Positions 22,581-36,600 are shown, counted from the stretch's first letter. The stretch is 64,000 nt of DNA from Bryum argenteum (GCA_037043015.1 CM073329.1:4914648-4978647), one strand, 5' to 3'. Numbers and translations: made by a program. Notes: a model not told the origin generated them from the sequence alone.

Positions 22581-23849
22581 ATCTCAAATGCAAAGTGCAC
22601 GTATCAAGTCGTGCCATTGCCCTTTCATTTGGTTTGATTACAGCAAGAAGTCGTACTCTACAAAGTATTGTCAATCAATGATGATCTTTATGTCTAGATC
22701 CAATGGAAGTATCAACTGGATTTAGACATCCAATCAATGATGAGCTTGCAACCTCCTACAATGTCCTACAATGTCTAGATCCAATTGTATTGTCCTTTTA
22801 ACCATAAAATCGCATTCTTTGTCATATCCTTTATGGATGGTTTTCCTACCAGTGAAACAAGGGAATTGTTAGCATGGCTTCAGTGTTTCTACCTTTGACA
22901 AATTTCTAACAGATTCGGAATGGCATTGCTAATTTACAAAATTCCCATCTTCACTGGAGTGGTTTTATTCGTTGTGAAGTTCAAATGCTCGGAATGGTGA
23001 AGTGGTTTACATTTTCATCTAATCAACTTTTTGCAAGAACCCCTAGATTTGAATTCCACATGTTAAATCTGCACTAATATTTAAGTACCACATTTTGTAT
23101 CATTTGGAATATCATCACCAAACTCTCTAATATTAATATTGATTCAACAATACTTAATCATTGTAGCCTCACCCACTTTTAACCCAAAATGATCAAATTT
23201 CATATGTATTAGGTCACATTCCACCAAGTTTTGTCCACAAGAAGCTGCAATTTTGAGGTATTGGGTGTTTGGAGGGTAATATCATCACCTCAGTCTACAA
23301 AATCATTTAGCTTAGAAATATTTAAGGGAGAGTGCTCAATAATCGCTCAAATTTCAACTTTTGAAATCTATAATGAAGTTAACAGTGAGGAAAATTTTAG
23401 AAAAAAATAAAAAAATAAGTGCATGAGGAAAGTAAGTGGAAGAAAAATCAGAGGAGTTTCATTATTTTCAAACTCTATTATGAATCTTTGAGAATGAACT
23501 TATAGGTGTTTCTATAAGAGTGCCCTAATTTGACACCTTACTATCATGACTACAAATTCTATTTTTTGTTTGTAAATCCATTACAAATTCTTTAGTTAAA
23601 GGGGTAAGAATAATAATTATGATATTAATTGAAAACTAAATAATTGTTGAATTATGTTTGCTAGGGTTTTGAAATTTTAAAAAAATGACTATGACACCCT
23701 ATTTGCAACGAGTACATGGTATTGTGGAATTGCGAAGCTATTATGTATCCATGTGGGAAGAAGCACTGAGCATTGTTTTCGGTACAACTCCATTTTAGAG
23801 CACTCTCTCTTAGACTTGGACTTTGAAGAGTCACTGAGGCTATGACAAT
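22581..23849. other. AT-rich intergenic DNA
   Basis: Bases 22585-22665 are 3' flank shared with gene A. The remainder shows no gene or element I can support. Confidence 0.45.
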
Positions 23850-25001
23850 AAAAAATCAGCCAAAAGTGGAAAGACACATTCATCCATTCTACCATATGTT
23901 CTGACTGCAGTAATAGCCAACTCTCCCACTTGAGGGACCTGCAGTCGTTATGAGCTTGGAAAGGCCAATTACTGCAATGCGGATCCGCTATGACAGTGTA
24001 CTGAATCACACTATTGAGGTCATTAATTTGGCGACTGTACTATAGTCATCTGACTTCCCACTTGCTCCACTGTCCGAGTGTTGACTGCAGCTATGATAGC
24101 ACTCACAGGTTCTGTCAGTGAACTAATTGGTAGAATGTAGACTCACAGTACGTCCTGCAAGCAGGGGTTCATGAACTTACGTCGGCACTGAAGAAGGTTG
24201 GGTTAGCAGGCAGAGCATTCCTCTTTGTTGCAGTAAGGAAGTCATGTTACCGACAGCGCTGCTGTACTCATGCCGATCGAGGAAATTGAGTGTGGTCGTC
24301 CTCGATCTTGTTCAAGTCCCGAGTAAGTGAACAATGCCTTGAACTCTTGCGTGAATTTTGAGTTTGGGTGATACTTAATCCTCGAGTTCTTCCACTTTTT
24401 GCATGTGAGGATGGCTTGCCCGACAAGCCGTCTTGACGGGTATTTGTAAACTTCAGAATAATTGCGAAGGAATCTGGCGAAGTATGAGTGCGTGACAGTA
24501 GGAGTATCAGACCATCGTTTTAGTACGCCTTCATTGTGAGCTCCGAAGTGGACTTCGGAGACCTGTACATGTTGAAAGCTTAACTACAGGGGCAGACCCT
24601 TTTTGTTCCGAAGGCAAATTCCTCATCTTTCAAAGTAAAGGAAGCTACCGAGTGAGATTGGTCCAATCGGAGATTTGATCATGGCCATGTAGATGTCTAG
24701 TCTACTGGGTTTCCAGTATGAGTGGCTGACTGTAGTGTCGTTAACGTACAGAAGAGAGAGTAGTTTTTGCAAGTGCATTCGAATATTCTTCTTATCTTAC
24801 GAACAACCGTGTTTTTCGTGCTCGTATTTATGTTCTCACTCTGCAACATGTTGCATCTGTAGGTAGAATCTCGTTATTCGGAAGGGAGAAGGTCATCTGT
24901 GACTTAATCTCACAGTCTTGAGATAGAGCATGTTCGGAGGTTGCATGGCTTAGGAGTTCAAATCCTCGAGCATTTCGATTGGACTTGAATAGGACTTGGG
25001 C
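23850..25001 (+). promoter_or_regulatory. Conserved 5' region of pseudogene D
   Basis: Blocks match those upstream of B and C, such as GAGGGACCTGCAGTCGTTATG near 23930, TTGCAGTAAGGAAG near 24228, GAGTAAGTGAACAATGCC near 24310 and a GTGGCTGACTG block near 24722. This is the remaining promoter side of the fourth unit. Confidence 0.5.
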
Positions 25002-25749
25002 ATGGATCTATTGCGGCTAGTTTACGTTCTGATACTCATATATCAAGCAAGGATAGTTACTCGTTGAAGCTCAGAATGGCACGACCTTCAACTTCCCCAC
25101 CTTCACCGCCACTAACAAAGCTGACTTGCTCTTCAGAGGTGCACTACCCGAATTGACACAGTCCGGCGTCTTGCTCAATGGACTTGGTATGGGTTTGGGC
25201 TGTAGCTCCCTACTCTATGGAAAGCCATTTCAAATGCGGGGTAGCAACTCTTCAATGATCGCCTCTTTCAGCACTTCCTTCACTTTTTCCATCCTCGATC
25301 GGCACCAACTCCACTGGGATGGCATTCGCCTTCCTCCCCACAACGAAACCGCCGGAGACGCAGGAGGTCCGCTCTGCCTCTTGCATCAGTCAGAATGGGA
25401 GAATACCGTCACCCAATTTTTTGCAGTGGAGTTTGACAAATGGAAAAACCCGTAGTTCGATGACCCCAGTAACAACCATGTCGGTGTCAACATCAACAGC
25501 ATGACTTCCTCCGCCACTAGCAACTTGTGTGGAGATGGAGTTGACAACTGCTCCTGTCTTGTTTCTGACTACACAAACGTTTAACCCTGGTAACAATTTC
25601 ACTTCCTGGATCGATTATGACTCCGTGACGCAGAGCCTGACGGTTTTTCTCACGTATGGAACAATAATGCAAGGCGCTAAGAAACCTGCAAATGCTATCC
25701 TTCAAGCCTCGGTCGATCTGGCAATGTGATGAATGAGAAAATGTACGTG
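25002..25749 (+). pseudogene. Pseudogene D: lectin-TIR family, cut by the CACTA element
   Basis: From the ATG at 25002 the signal peptide and lectin domain align with genes B and C (for example GKPFQMRGSNSS, AVEFDKWKNP, HVGVNINSM). The frame is broken by a stop at the end of the signal peptide, frame changes in the lectin core (near 25300 and 25560) and a TAG at 25453. Homology ends at ATGTACGTG (25749), where the CACTA end begins. The rest of the lectin and the whole TIR exon are missing from the window. It had probably decayed before or after the insertion; the order cannot be told. Confidence 0.85.
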
Positions 25750-25900
25750 CACTACTAGAATACTGCCCCCGTAGCTACGTTTTTTCAGCTACGTTTCCGG
25801 TTTTCACTATGTTACGGATGCTGTGGGCTACGTTTGCCAAAATGTCGAAAACCCGCTGTCCGGAGCTACGTTTGCACTACGTTCGTGGGGAACTGCTCAA
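25750..25900. repeat. CACTA terminal and subterminal repeats
   Basis: After CACTACTAGAA, the word AGCTACGTTT or GCTACGTTT and close variants occur about five times in both orientations (25772, 25789, 25829, 25863 and nearby). Such arrays bind the CACTA accessory protein in known elements. Confidence 0.75.
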
Positions 25901-26985
25901 TTTCCTGAGAACGCGACGTTCCCTCCGACGGGATTCCCTTAGTGCGCGGCTTTAGTACTGTAAGCGCCATCCTTACATGAACTGTAAATACACGTGTCCA
26001 CTAAGGGACGGGCTGCAACCTGAGCCGGTGCAATGATACAGTTACTGGAGCCTTTTAAACTGAGTAAACTTTGTGTGACCTATCTGCTTATCTGGAAAGC
26101 GGGTTCTTATAGTAATTTTCTCCTGGATCTTTGACAACAGGTGGAAAAAATATAATCCCTCCTTGTATATAGATGCCTATTTCAGTGAGTGGTTTAATTA
26201 GAGGATTGGGTAATACTCGGGAGATGTAAATGAAAATATTTGAGTTTGAAATCAATACCCTTCTATTCATGTACATATAGGAGATATCATATGGTAACAC
26301 CTTGTATAATTTGTGCGAAATTTCAGCACATCCATAATGTAGATTGCTGATAATAAGTTTCGGGATTAAAGGTGGTACATAAGTTTTACTGGCGAACGTA
26401 ACAACACAAGGATTACGGATCCATGCTAAGAACAAGGTTTGCCCATCACATCCGTAAATACTTACATATGGGAAGTTAATTTTTTCTTGCGTTTAATATA
26501 CGCTGAGAATAGTTTTGCCGTTCCATATTTAACCTGCGGCCGTATTTCAGGGTAGATGTCTGGTTCTATGTTATTGTGTTATATTACAATCCGTATAAAA
26601 AACTCCGAATTTCTTTTATTGTAAGTAATGTCCCAAAAATCTGCCAAAATTACGGATGTGAGGAAACATTCGGTTTGAGCTGCACTGATTCTTAGAAATC
26701 CGGATAATTCATATTAATTGTAAGAAACCAAATATCAGTATCATATAGTATCACGAATGCCCCACACAGGTAGAAAACCATCGCTTGTATCACCACTTCT
26801 GGTAAGTAGATTGTGTAAGACCTTGGATGAACACTGGGTTATTCCTACTGCACCATTTATTGCCTTCCTGAGAACGAGCCCTCTCCGATCATGGCTTGTA
26901 CCTATTCGGAAAAGATTCCAACTTGCATCATGGACTGGCATTCAGGAGGCTAATGCATCATGACGAAGGAAGACAGCATTCTACA

Positions 26986-27414
26986 CTACTCTAAGAGTCG
27001 AGCAAAAATCTGAAACCTGCCTGGAGCATATTTATATCTCCATGGACCAACCGCATTATACTTGGAAATTTGATGGCGGTCCATGAGCTCCGCATTATCA
27101 ATGAATGCGCACCAAAACTTAGACACTAATCTCATTTTGAACATGTTCTGTATCTGACTAGCATGGTTACCTCCGCGGATCTTGGGCCACACTTCCTCAG
27201 CCACTATGACATTAGGGATTTTTGGAAGGAGTTCATTTCCTTCAAATCCATGGTCTGGAAGAAAGTCCACGTCTCCACTCGCTCGCTTCAGTGTCTGCTC
27301 CACGGTTACTGTCTTGCTGCCACCATGAATTTGGTACTCTGTTCCTAAGTGACGGACTGTCGTTCTGCAAGTAGTCGTTGCATGATGCATACCAGATTTC
27401 CTACGTGCCACCAT
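26986..27414 (-). CDS. Unrecognised minus-strand ORF inside the CACTA element
   Basis: This 142-codon frame lies downstream of the transposase body in the same direction. It contains no motif I recognise. It could be a 3' exon of the transposase or of the accessory protein, or a chance ORF. Nothing else in 25900-28260 looks coding with confidence. Confidence 0.3.
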   Translation of the reverse strand: MVARRKSGMHHATTTCRTTVRHLGTEYQIHGGSKTVTVEQTLKRASGDVDFLPDHGFEGNELLPKIPNVIVAEEVWPKIRGGNHASQIQNMFKMRLVSKFWCAFIDNAELMDRHQISKYNAVGPWRYKYAPGRFQIFARLLE

Positions 27415-28263
27415 ATGTCGAGATCTCCCTATACGACAGAGTACACGTTAGTACCCATCCTATTCATGTTCGACACAAGGCTCTAAACTCATGCAGTGTA
27501 CATTTCAAGGCAATGTGATTGCCGTAAGAGAATCCTACAGAAACATGTTTTCCAAAACTCCAGCACCTACTGTTTCCATTCCCTGTGTGTATGTATTTAA
27601 CGAGCACAACTACAAAACGGAATTCCAATCCATCAGGAATCGTACCGTACAGTTTCTTACAATAAATCGAATCACATTTGCCGATAGACAGTCCAGATAA
27701 CTGTACAAATTCGGATTACAGCAGTAGAGGTGTGATTGAGTAATACCTACAAATCTTTGTATGCGGCCAGCTAATATGCGGTTCTCCTGACAGAGTCTTT
27801 GGCTACTCTCCGACTCCTTCCACTTCTGGTTCTGAAAGCAAGAAGTCAAATCCCTGCAACGGGGACTACCAACTCCCTATCCCGCGCGTATGGCTCAGCA
27901 ACCACCTTGTTGTTTCCAGAGAGAGACAAGCCAAGATGCCGAATGTGGCAAACGACGGTGCTACTTAGTAACTCGAAAGATTACCCCATTTCGGCTTACA
28001 TGAGTATTTTCTGGAAGAACCTCATTGGAGGATGGATATTCCCGATTACGTTCTCACACCCTTTTCGGCAACATGTGGAGGTTTCCGTGATGTTAATTAG
28101 CCCCATGAGTGGTCCCGCTCCTTGACTGCACGTCGATTGCCGACAAACAGGGGCCTCCATGAGAACACGCCGCCACCATAGCTGAGTAAGATAATGTGTA
28201 CCTGGCGCCTCAATGTTCTCACTATTCGCCGCCCTAATTTACAGAAGAATGAAAACGTAGAAA

Positions 28264-28821
28264 TTAAACATTTTCGTAGAGACTAGACCCCGATGGAATT
28301 TTTGTGAGTTTCTGATAGTGTACCTGAGTCGACACGGAAGCTGCAGTACCCATACGATGCAGTGGTGTGTCATTCTCCATTTCGCCATCACTTTCGATGT
28401 CTAGTAACTCATCTTCACTAGTAAATTGCTCGAAGTCCTCTGGGTCATCTAAGAAGGCAGCCGGTGTTTCTTCGTTATCGGAGTAATATTCCTCTGCAGT
28501 AATGTCCGCAGGGACAGTGTTCCTTTCGTCATCTTCTTCGTCGACGCCCACTCCTTCGCCGGCATCATCATCAGCTTCAATAGTCAACAACTCCGATAAT
28601 GTTGCATCCGGAAGAAACAATTCTGCACCTCCTTCGCCAGGGATCGGTCCTGGTAAATTGCCTTGAAAAGGTAAAGTGTTTACAGTCTCTGTTTCCGATG
28701 CTGTCGGCAACAACTTTGGCCTTTTGAAGGTTTGTGTACCAAGTCCCCACAGTCTAAGTCATATCTCTCCCTCCAAGGTTCCATGCAGGGAGCATTAAGT
28801 AATAAAAACCTATGGGCTTGT
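28264..28821 (-). CDS. CACTA transposase, C-terminal part left of the gypsy insertion
   Basis: On the minus strand, bases 28821-28740 encode QQAHRFLLLNAPCM and continue the protein that stops at 40140 on the other side of the gypsy element. A long acidic frame (28713-28264, rich in Asp and Glu, for example DDDAGEGVGVDEEDD) follows in another frame. An intron or a frameshift must lie near 28715-28760 if both belong to one protein. Acidic tails are common in CACTA proteins. Confidence 0.55.
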
Positions 28822-30297
28822 TGTGAGCCATCTAAATGACTCATTAACATAGATTTGCTTAACTTTGCAAATTTTGAGTAAATGTTTTATGAAAAACTTC
28901 TAAAAACTCTAATTCATTTTACTTATGTTCTTTGATTATTTAAGCGACTCTAAATTCTAATCCTAGTTTCCATTTTAATTTAATTCCCCATACTAATTCT
29001 CTAATTTTAGTATTTGGTTATATAGCCATTTCATTTCAATTCCCATACTAATTTTCTAATCTTATTATTTGGGTAAAAGCCATTTTAATTTAATTTTCCA
29101 TACTAATTTTTTTTGATCGTAGTATTCGGTTAAATAACCATTTCATTTTTATAGCCTCTACTAATTTTCTAACCATATAATTAGTCTAATAGCCCATTTC
29201 CGTTTATTCGCCCATACTAATTTCTACTCGCAGTAATTAGTTAATAGCCATTTTCCATGTTCCGCCCATACTAATTTCTTAACGCAGTAATTACTTAATA
29301 GCCATTTTCTCATAACCTCAACCCATACTAATTTCTGGCTACACTAATTAACTGCCGCCCACACTAATTTCAGCAGAGGCCACACTAATTATTAATGGAG
29401 GAATCTTGAACCGTTCATCAACTCTCTTATTGAGTTGAAAATTTCTTCTTTGTAGGTGTATATAACAAGAAGAGTGTCTCTTCAAAAATCATCTTTTAGT
29501 TTCCTTTTAGTTCTTGTGTGTCGTTTCTTCCTGCTCCCGGTGGTTCGTCACATTCGGTGTTGCTGCTGTTGCTGGAGTGTGCCTCGGTGGTTTCTCATGC
29601 TGGAGTGTGCCTCGGTGGTTGGTTGCTACTTCCTGTTCGGTGATTCTTGTGATTCGGTGGTTTCTCATATTTCGTGGTTGCTACTTGCTACTTCCTGTTC
29701 GGTGGTTGCTGTTGGTGGTGGTGGAGTCCAGCGCACTCGTCTCCTCGTACCGCTTCCGGAGCTCGCGTCGGTAGGCCATGTCCGTCAAAGACGCCGTCTT
29801 TCATGCCGCTCAGCAGCTTTGGGAACGCTACATCCAGGCTCGCCGCACGTCCCACACCGGTTTTTCGAACCACGACGAGCGGGTCTTGCTTCATCGCATT
29901 CGAGTTGATCGAGATAGTTATCGTTTCGGTGCTAGAGACTCTCCTTGTTAGTGGCTGGAAGTGCCTACGAGTGCAATATCTCATTGTGCAAGTTCTTAAT
30001 CATCACTAGAAGCAAGTTTTAGTCGATCGAGATAGTGCTAGTTCGATATTCGAACCTTCTACAAGTGATTACGAATAATGCACTATTCGAGTTCTAATCT
30101 TGTATTGCACTGTCGGTCTTTGGATTCTCTGGAATGTCCCAGTTCTAGTGCAAGTTGATCATTATCTCGCACGGTGCAAGGAGTTTCAGTCGATCGGATA
30201 GTGCTAGTTTCGGTATTGTCAAGTGCTTCTGAGCTCTCTGGAATGAGCAGTTCTAGTGTAGATTTATCGATTAGTTGAGTGCATTTTTGGGCTCACA
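28822..30297 (+). repeat. 5' LTR of the gypsy element
   Basis: It starts TGTGAGCCATC and ends GGGCTCACA. It is a direct copy of 38659-40134. Short ORFs inside it are not genes. Confidence 0.95.
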
Positions 30298-30299
30298 TT

Positions 30300-30317
30300 T
30301 GGTGCGTTTGCCGGGAG
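30300..30317 (+). promoter_or_regulatory. Gypsy primer-binding site, tRNA-Asp-like
   Basis: TGGTGCGTTTGCCGGGAG lies 2 bases after the LTR. It resembles TGGCGCCGTTGCCGGGG, the site complementary to the 3' end of tRNA-Asp used by many plant Tat/Athila elements. Confidence 0.65.
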
Positions 30318-30633
30318 AATCAAACCATTGCTTGGAAGGCAATTTAGTCATGTTGAAGGAGCAATATAGTGTTGAATAGGTATGTTGAGATCATTAGTTA
30401 GATAAACTAAAATTTTCTTTTAAGTTAGAAGTTTTTTAAAGTTAAGTTAGTATAGTTAGATACAAGTCAATTTAGGTTTGAAATAGCTCAAAATTAGGTC
30501 TAAGTCAAGTATTCAACTTAATCAAGGCATGTTGAGAAATAGCCTTGGTAGACTTAGATTAAATTTAGAACACTTCTAGCACATAGATTAGTAACAGTGG
30601 AGAGTAGATAGTAAGTTTTTAGATCAAAGGGAC

Positions 30634-30665
<32 letters not shown>

Positions 30666-33600
30666 GTAGAAGGAAAGTACTTGAAGGGATTACAACAAAT
30701 TGGAGCATGGAGTAAAGCTGGGATTTGGGGTCGTGATTGGATTGCAATATCCGGGTAAGTAAAATTTCTGCATATGGCAACAGGTGTAAGGGTTAGAGAC
30801 CTTAGAACCGTGATCGCTAGGCATTGATTATTGTTTGATCTTCTTCGACATCCAGGTAAATGTTCTTCAAAGTGTTTTATGTGTAAAATTCACCAAAGAA
30901 TGAATTTTGTACCGTAATTTTATGTCGTTTGCTATTGTAGTGGGTAAATCCAGACCTATCAATTGTGAAGAAAGCGAAAGTGGGTAGGCTCCCTGCTGCC
31001 GCGGTGGCAGAGTTTTTTCTTCACAAATTGGTAGTATAAGTTCAGCCCCACACGTTAGTTGTCTGTATAGCATCTAGGTGGTCTTGGACAGCCTTGCATT
31101 GGGATTACCATGCAGTTAGGTGTTCAAGCAGCCTAGGTGTTGTTTTCCGTTTCCTTTCCCTGCCAGAAAGTTTTGCAAATCTAAGTGGGTTGCAGATTCT
31201 CTACTTAATTAACCTCCAGAATTTTTTACTAAGGTGAAACTTAAAAGCTTCCAAGTGTGTATGGAATTTAGAACTTAGTTGAGGAGTTTAGACTTAAAGG
31301 AGCTATAGTTAGTACTAGGACGTGATCGAATAGATTAGAGCAGTACCTATGTTACTTATTGGGATTATACGGGTTATATTCTACATTTGGAAACCTTGGT
31401 AAGTTTAATATCCTAACTAATTTTTTTTGAAGTTATGGTTAAATGCAACAATCAACTAGGTCACATAAACCAATCTTAGTAAAGCCTTTACAACGATTTA
31501 GAGCACTGCCTAATACTGCTTCGCGTTTGAGATCTGTTGGAAATTTAGACACAAACGTTAATTCACAAGCTCAAGCTATAGACGATTTTATAGAAGCTAA
31601 CTTAGACAATTTAGAGGTTCTTGCAGATACTGGATCTCCATCAAACCTATTTCCGGTGTTCAACCAATTTGATTTGCCGTTAGAGTTTGAAATCATGGAA
31701 CCACCCGAACCTCCACCAATTAACCCCTTGGTTCGACCAAGGGGTTTGCCTATAGTTGTGCCAGAGGGCCTTCAAGCCGCGCCTATGCCTCCAAATCTTC
31801 CCATTTTTAGAGGTTCTAGAGATGAAGATCCCTCGGCTCATGTTAAGCAATTTATCGAGATGCTCACAACGTGTTTGATCACGGATGGTAGGTATTATTT
31901 GGTGTGGTTTCCGACCACATTAAAAGATATGGCTTATGAATGGTATGGCAATCATCCCGCAAATACGTTCATCACATGGGACATGTTGCAACGAGCATTT
32001 TTGGAACACTTCCGACCCGAGGTAGGTCAAAGTGCGGCATTAACCGCTCTATCATCGCTTAGGCAAGGTCAAGATGAAGACATTTCGTCTTACATTCGCC
32101 GGTTTGAGTTAGTGGTCACTCGATTTGTCGGTAACTTGTTAACCGATGACACTCTCCAACATTTTTTCATTCAAGGTTTTTGTAAAGAAACTACGATTAA
32201 AGAAGTATTGCATGCCCGACCTAGGAATCTAGCCGATGCTAAAGAGGCCGCTAGGTTGGTTGAACAAATTAACAAACAACATGAACGATTATGGAGAAGA
32301 GAGGACCAAAACATACCAAGTTTTATACCAATTCACGCTAGGCCCTTACACGAGAATGTACAGCGTGCAACCACTCACAAGCCGGTGGTAAATCCATCCT
32401 ACCCCGTGCCTTTGAACACGAGATTTCCAACGGATACGTTAGCATTGACATATCCGGTTAGCAATGATAGATGGAAGGAAGAGATTAAAGCCGAATTACA
32501 AGCCTCTCAGAAGGGATTTCATGATCAAATTGCTCAACAACTTAAGTCTATGACTGAACAAATGTCTATGATGATTAGGAACCAACAACCAAATTCCGTT
32601 CCTCTTCCAATAGAATCTGGCCATCATGCTTCCGGTTTGTGGTGCACAAACTGTGGGCAACCAAGTCACAGTGACCAATTCTGCCAAGTTGCGCCAACTT
32701 TGCGCACGTCACAGGGTAAACAACCGTTTAATAACATTCAACCATATGGTGAGTCAAATCGTCAAGATCGCGGTTATGAGTCTCAAAATCAAGGTCCTAG
32801 AGGTCAACGACGTTTTAGACACGAAATTCATCCATTTTGCGGTAGAAGACATCCACCCGGTAGTTGTTGGTTAGAGAATGGTGTGATTTGCGGTAATTGT
32901 GGTGGAAATCACCCTACCGATGTGTGCAACCGGCCAGATAAGGTAATTCCCCTGAATATGCCTAATTACGATTATGCTCGTCAAGCTCAAGAAAATTTGA
33001 GGGGATCTCGCCAACCTTCGGGTTCTAACAACCTAAGACCGCCCAATTTGTTTTATGATTATGCCCAAAATAGGCAAAATCATAATTCTCCGTCGGCATT
33101 GCAAACAAACCGTGGTACAATTCCCTTAAATCAGAAGACAAATCAAGGGGTAGGACCATCTCAATCTAATGCAAATTTTGCCCATGGTACGCAAGATGTT
33201 AGATTTTCGACCGAACCATTAATACCACCAACCATTAACGGCGGACCCTCTATTGCTTCTACCTCACAAGTGCCTCTTCAAATGAACCTAATTCTACACG
33301 AACTCGCGATGGAAGAACCGGTACAAGGTGCCAATGTACCAACGTTAGCAGTTATGACTAGATCGCAACACACAAAACCGATTCTAACATCAATTGATGA
33401 AGAAAGTGCTTCGGAAGATTCACCGCATTTATCAGATTTAAATGATACATTGAAAAATGCGGTAGAAGACACTTTAAAAGAAGGTGTCAAAAATTCTATA
33501 CTCCAGCCAACTCTGCTTCCATTTGATCGATCGCCTAGGGACGAGGAAGAAAGGCTAAGTGAATTCTGGGAAGGACCAACAATACCGGAGTTGGAAAAGT

Positions 33601-36600
33601 TTCCCCTCCGTTATTGGAGGAGCCAACCATCGTGACACCGTACGATTTGATATCGGATCTCACTCGCCTTAAGGCAGACATTTCGATTGCTCAATTGCTA
33701 GAGCTTGTCCCAAAGCTGTTAAAAGGGTTCAAAAAACAATCAACGACAAGACGAAGGCAGAGGAGGCCAATCGCAAGAACCGGTGCTAATTTGGTTAAAT
33801 TCAAACCTTTTGCTGTAAAAGCTATCGAGATTGAGGCGTCCATAGTAGATAAGGTTATACCCAATGTGGTTGTCGACAGTGGTAGTGGGCTCAACATTAT
33901 GCCTCTTAACACTATGGAGAAGCTAGGATTGTCTATTACCGGCAAATCTCCCTATATTATTAACATGGCAGATCAAAGTGAGGATAAGCCGTTGGGAGAG
34001 ATCAAAAATTGTAAAGTAACCTCGGGAGGAGAGGAATACTCCGTTACTTTCCAAGTCGTTAGAATGAAAACCAACAAGCATGGTTATCCTTTATTGTTAG
34101 GGCGTCCATGGTTACGACTTGCGGCCGCTAAGACCGATTGGGGAGGAAACAAACCACATATGTTGTATGGACCCCCTCACAACATCTCCAAGGTGAGAAT
34201 TAAACCCGAGGACGCTTTTTGTGACGATTGGGACTCTTCAAGTGATGATGAATTACCGGTAGCAATTTCACGAAAGGATAAAGGCAAACAAGTTCAATTT
34301 GCAAAACCGGAGTCTAGTGTCATACCTCAACCGGAAACTACACCAATTCGTTGTTTAGGCCCGGCGTTGTACGATTGGGAAGATGAAGGGGGTTTTGCCC
34401 AATGGTTGGCAAACCACCCCAATTCTAATTCGGACGTTAGTGTTTCTATTAACTTCATTGAGAAATTCACCTTAGTTCCGGAAGACATGAGAGGGTCGAA
34501 CCTTGTAACCTTTCTAGATGATGTGCGTTACGAGGATGTGTTTGAATTGAGCATGGATGGGACACAAGCAGATAACATAGAATTTCTTATGGATGAAAAA
34601 GAATTAGTCCCATCTCTTAAATTCAAACAAACATCAGAAGGAGTCATGGCCGGCAACGAATTAAACTCATATCCTTCAATTCCAAATGATTGGTATCGAG
34701 GTTCGGGAGAGCAACCCCACGTACAACAACAGGATTGGAAAACCATGGATGTGGCTAGTATTGGAGAGAGTCCACGGTTAATCAAAATTGGGGCCCAATT
34801 GTCCGAATTAGAGGTTGTCGTACAAGGCCCTGGTCAAAGAATTCAAAGATATTTTTGCGTGGTCTTATTCAGACCTTAAAGGAATTCCGCCCGAGATAGT
34901 TGAACATCGAATTCCCTTAATTCCGGGGTCTATGCCAGTGAGACAAAAACAACGTCGGATGAACCCCGCTCTTCAACTTCTTGTTAAAGCAGAATTAGAA
35001 AAGTTAAGTGAAGCCGGTTTCATTAAACCCGTTGAAATCGCGGATTGGGTCTCACCAATGGTATTGGTGAAGAAAAAGAATGGTAAGTTAAGAGTTTGCA
35101 TTGACTATAGGAAACTAAACCAATGCACGCAAAAAGACCACTTTCCACTTCCATTCATCAACACCATTTTAGATGAGGTGGCCGGTTTTGCTAACTACAC
35201 CTTCATGGATGGTTATTCTGGTTATAATCAAATAGCGGTAGCTCCGGAAGATTATCACAAAACGGCATTTATAACACCTTGGGGCACTTTTGTTTATGTG
35301 GTCATGCCATTTGGACTATGTAATGCACCTTCTACATTCCAAAGGGCCATGACTTGCGCTTTCTCCGATTTGCTACACAAGTCCATGACCGTTTTTATCG
35401 ATGATTTTAGCACTCAATCTACCAAAGAAGCACACTTAGATGCGGTGCGAGCATGTTTTGAACGATGTAGGAAATTTAGGATTGCTCTAAATCCAGACAA
35501 AATCTATCTGGCGGTCGAACGTGGCTTATTACTTGGATACATAGTTTCTCAGAATGGTAGGGAACTGGATCCAGAAAAGGTTAAAGTAATCGCGAATTTA
35601 GCACCACCTACCGATGTTAAGGGAATTCAACGCATTTTGGGCCATATAGGTTGGTATCGAGAAACAATTCATGATTATGCTACAAAAGCCCTCCCTATCA
35701 CTAGGCTTCAACAAAAAGCTATTAAATTTGAATGGACCCCCGAGTGCCAAGAAGCGTTTGAAACACTCAAACGAGATCTTAGTTCTTACCCCGTGCTTAA
35801 ACCACCAAATTGGGAATTACCATTTCATGTTTATTGTGATGCCTCGGCGGTAGCGGTAGGTAGTGCTCTGTGTCAACCTACCGGGGAAAGAAAGAGAGAT
35901 TATCCTATTGCATTTGCTAGTAGACAACTAAATGCCGCGGAGAGAAATTACACTACCACGGAAAGAGAGTGTTTAGCTATGGTCTACTCGGTTAAAAAGT
36001 TTAGACACTTCCTCTTGCTTAATCGCATAGTGTTTTTTGTGGATCACATGGCCATCCGCTATTTGGTCAATAAAGCCGACCTAAGCGGTAGAATTGCACG
36101 GTGGGTCCTTCTCCTTGAAGAATTCGACTACACGGTACAATTTAAACCGGGAAGAAAACACCTCCAAGCGGATCATTTGTCTAGACTTCCGGGAGAGCCT
36201 AGCACTATGCCTATCGATGATAGTTTGATAGATGAGAATCTATTTTACATTTCCTCCCAACCTTCATGGTACGATCACATTACCGAGTTTCTAACTCACC
36301 AAACAATGCCGTTGGGTCTATCCAAAAATGAACGCCGAAAGATAAGGTTAAATAGTCGCCATTTTGCGGTAATTGGTGGCCGATTGTATCGTAGAGGGAT
36401 AGACTCTATACTACGCCGGTGTGTCACAGAAAATGAAATACCGGAAATTCTCTCCGCATGCCACGATAGTGCATGTGGGGGGCATTTCTCGGGCATGTTA
36501 ATAGGCCAAAAAGCATTGAGAGCGGGCTATTATTGGCCAAACATGTTTCAAGATGCCCACACTTATGTTAAAAAGTGTGATGCTTGCCAACGGTATGCGC

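Noticed and set aside
29456-30009. Overlapping ORFs in the gypsy 5' LTR (and again at 39352-39845)
   Set aside because: They lie wholly inside the LTRs, differ in frame between copies and show no domain.
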